Origin: Mesostigma viride
Lineage: Eukaryota > Streptophyta > Mesostigmatophyceae > Mesostigmatales > Mesostigmataceae
Length of the DNA: 64,000 bases
Assembly: GCA_009746045.1 (NCBI GenBank)
Contig: RPFO01000406.1
Coordinates: forward strand, 3,347,701-3,411,700
Direction: 5' to 3'
In this document: piece by piece, positions 48,055 through 64,000 of the stretch
Numbering within the stretch: the stretch's first letter is position 1
How the letters are laid out: each line of letters opens with the position of its first letter
Notes under the pieces: generated by a model
Told to the model about the DNA's origin: nothing
Database searches by the model: none
What the model saw: only the letters and a program-made list of their open reading frames with translations
Translations under genes and position numbers: made by a program

Positions 48055-48204
48055 TCTGCTGACCTATCTAACGTCGTTACTCTATAATCAAATTCCTGAA
48101 AGACAGCCAGGCGGCTTTGAGTTAAACGGGCTAAATGCCCGAAAAATGCAGTCGCAACGTGGCCTAAGCAGCACGGGTTTCCCCAACCGTCAATAAGTCC
48201 CGGA

Positions 48205-48300
48205 TAGCAAAATGTGGGGACTCGAACCCCCTTTCTGGACGGTAAAACCACAGCCGTGCATTAGACGTCCATGGAACTTGCATTTTGCACGTCAGTGTCT
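48205..48300 (-). tRNA. tRNA-like sequence, probably a degenerate tRNA or SINE head
   Basis: On the - strand gggggttcgagtcccc is a T-arm with a perfect B box (GGTTCGAGTCC). A potential 7-bp acceptor stem pairs CAAAATG (about 48,280) with CATTTTG (48,209-48,215). The D arm and anticodon arm do not form cleanly, so I assign no isotype. It lies in the spacer between divergent genes. Confidence 0.3.
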
Positions 48301-50389
48301 CTATCAAAGCGCACGCCGCTTCACGCATTGCTACTCCGGCTGACATGCATTGGATGTAAATTGACCGCAGATTCCAATTAGGCAAGGACTTGCACTAGGG
48401 AAATGCGCCATGCAAACCCGTGCCACGAACCTTCACGAACCGTCAAGATGAAACGCACGGGCGCATAATTTTGTATGCAAATGCACGGATGGTGCAATTG
48501 CGTGTTGTATGCAAATGCACGGATGGTGCAATTGCATGTTGGTCCTTATTTCGCCTTTACCAGGTTGCTCCCTCCCATGTCCTTCACTAAAAAGGGCCTC
48601 GCTACTATGTACTGTAGCGGTTTGCTGGGCCCCCCATCCCACCGCGCGCGCTGGGCTATCTGTCAGTGGTCATGTCGCGGGGGGTCGCGGGAAAGGGACT
48701 TGTTGGAGATTCGTGCCTCTGCCAGGTCACGAGCATCGGCACGGAACTTGAGGTCCATTATTAGGTCTCGTGACCGGCCAACACCTACGGACACCAGAAA
48801 ATTTCTTGGTGAGAATTTTCTTCGGGTGTAGCCTCGTACAAGCGAACGTATGGTTCCGTATCAACTCCCTTTTCAGAGCAGCTGCCGGCCAGTGCCACTG
48901 TGCGCTGCGGTGCATCCCCACAGCGTGTTACTCACGCAATTGTTTTCCGTGCATAATCCATCATAAACTGAAAGACGTGGACGTTGTGACTGATTACAGC
49001 CATGTTCTGTGGGGCACACGTCGTGCCGTATCCCGCAGTCTGCCTGAAAATCGGCAGACAAATACAGATGAATTGGCAGTTGTCTGCATAGTCCGCCGCG
49101 AATTTGCTGTAAATTGCCCCGATTGGTATGGAGGACAAGCTAAATGGGCGAATAACCTTGAATGCATTTGACTTCCCTTCGTGCCCAGCCAAATTATTTT
49201 GGCGCTTGTTAGCAACACGGCAGCATTGCTCATACACCTGATAAAGTGCTGCGTTAGCTATGGCGACTGTTTGCAGAAGACCTTTCCTAGTCACGGGCTC
49301 TACAGCAGGCACAGCCCTCTCACCACAGGTTCGTGCTTGCATCGTTGGACGAAAAGGCTACCTGCAGACGCAATTAAAAGGACACGCCCCTTCCAAGAGC
49401 CCACCCCGGCGTCTCCTGGGTTCAAACCCGCTTTCTTCACTTTGGTTAGGCAGGGATGCCTTCACACCGCGCCCTGCCAAATGCAAGGTGTTCTCGCACC
49501 ACCACGTGGCGCGCGCAGCCCTTGCCCCTGCTGTGGCTGATGCGGGAGGGGAGGAAAGAGTCCCTCCACTCATACCCGGGTTTAATTTTGACCGGGCCCA
49601 ACAGCACATGCCGCCGACACCGAGCGACGCATCCCTGCATAAGGTACATTACCTCGGGTCCTGGTAGAGGTAATGCGGGTGTCCTCAAGATACATCTATA
49701 CGGTTGTTTCCCCCATGCGACAACTCCTGTAAACGCTGGCTAATTTATATCTCCCTGCAGAGTGCGCTTTCAATGCAAGAATATATGAATGCCATCCGCA
49801 TTTGTTACTAAATTTATTTGTTCTACATTTTTGTAATCATAATTTATTTTTATTTTTTTACTGTAGCGTATCTCACCACAAAAATGGAAGTATTTATCGC
49901 GATTCTTTTTACTAGAAAAGGCTGTGTTCAGGAGAGTGGGTAATATTTTTTGGCAGCCAAGTTCTGGTGCGTGCAATACAATTGTAGTGGCAACGGCCTG
50001 TGCCGTCAGCCAGGATTGTAACAGCAACCAGCATTGCCTTATGTGCGACACGACTACAGCGCAGCTAGCTAGCTTAGTTTAACGTGGCATATTGCCTGTA
50101 TCGTGACACTGATGTGGCCACATGCACTTTTTCTAGGACAAGAGATGTAGATCGAGCAGGGGAGACAGATGCCAGGTGTCATGCGCATGCGCACGGTCTT
50201 CGCTCCCTTTCCTTCCCTTTTCTTTCTTCAACCGGCCATGCCAATGCGCCTTGGGGACCATCGCCACAGCTAATGTAGTTCTAGTAGTAATATATTTAAG
50301 ATTTGTAAAAATAGATAATAATAGATGATATATAATGTCTGCTTCACCTCCCGCTTGGAGTTTATAACCCATCGGAATGTCCCCTCCCC
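48301..50389. other. Spacer between the divergent PLD and ABC genes
   Basis: Expected to hold both promoters. Seen: a 31-bp tandem duplication (tgcaaatgcacggatggtgc, two copies, 48,474-48,540); a palindromic gggttcaaaccc at about 49,420 resembling a T-arm; AT-rich stretches at 49,770-49,920 and 50,280-50,340 just upstream of the ABC gene. No gene or clear TATA box can be supported. Confidence 0.45.

Positions 50390-64000
<13,611 letters not shown>

Noticed and set aside
49405-49440. tRNA T-arm-like gggttcaaaccc
   Set aside because: The palindrome gives a B-box on either strand but no acceptor or anticodon arms pair around it.

Overview
This is nuclear DNA of a eukaryote, most likely a green alga (Chlorophyta). 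The coding exons are GC-rich and short, joined by GT-AG introns (donors mostly gtgagg/gtgcgt/gtgagt, acceptors ending cag). One gene is a plant-type C2 phospholipase D. A short tract of plant-type telomere repeats (CCCTAAA) lies in an intron, and the retroelements end just after TGTAA, the usual green-algal poly(A) signal. The species cannot be named from sequence alone, and no expression data are available.

Three protein-coding genes are recognisable. (1) On the + strand, up to 5,383, is the 3' end of a golgin of the TMF (TATA element modulatory factor) type, with five exons from 1,679. (2) On the - strand, from 48,054 down to 21,074, is a complete-looking C2-domain phospholipase D of ten exons. 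Both HKD motifs are intact, and a large Pro-rich insert sits inside the catalytic region. (3) On the + strand, from about 50,390 off the right edge, is the membrane domain of an ATM1/ABCB7-type ABC half-transporter. Its nucleotide-binding domain lies beyond the window. Genes 2 and 3 are divergent, with about 2.3 kb between their 5' ends. They share no obvious pathway: Golgi tethering, phospholipid signalling and mitochondrial export.

Between genes 1 and 2 (5.4-21 kb) lies a transposon graveyard. It holds a full-length but dead LINE encoding PHD, RING-H2, reverse transcriptase and a restriction-like endonuclease. That LINE is split by a non-autonomous hAT-like element with 17-bp inverted ends and an 8-bp target duplication. 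Next to it are a nearly identical 5'-truncated daughter copy with a 13-bp target duplication, several older LINE tails in both orientations, a (CATC)n array and two possible MITEs.

The introns are very different. They hold almost no recognisable transposons but a very heavy load of tandem repeats: 38 bp x ~217, 34 bp x ~169, 45/47 bp x ~82, 27 bp x ~82, 48 bp x ~21, 27 bp x ~27, and many microsatellites. These account for most of the length of genes 2 and 3 and for nearly all of the giant open frames, which I reject as genes.

The most interesting pattern is that at least eight introns begin with one or more tandem copies of the end of the preceding exon together with its 5' splice site. They range from a single decayed copy to an array of more than 80. 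This suggests repeated tandem duplication seeded at exon/intron boundaries in unrelated genes.
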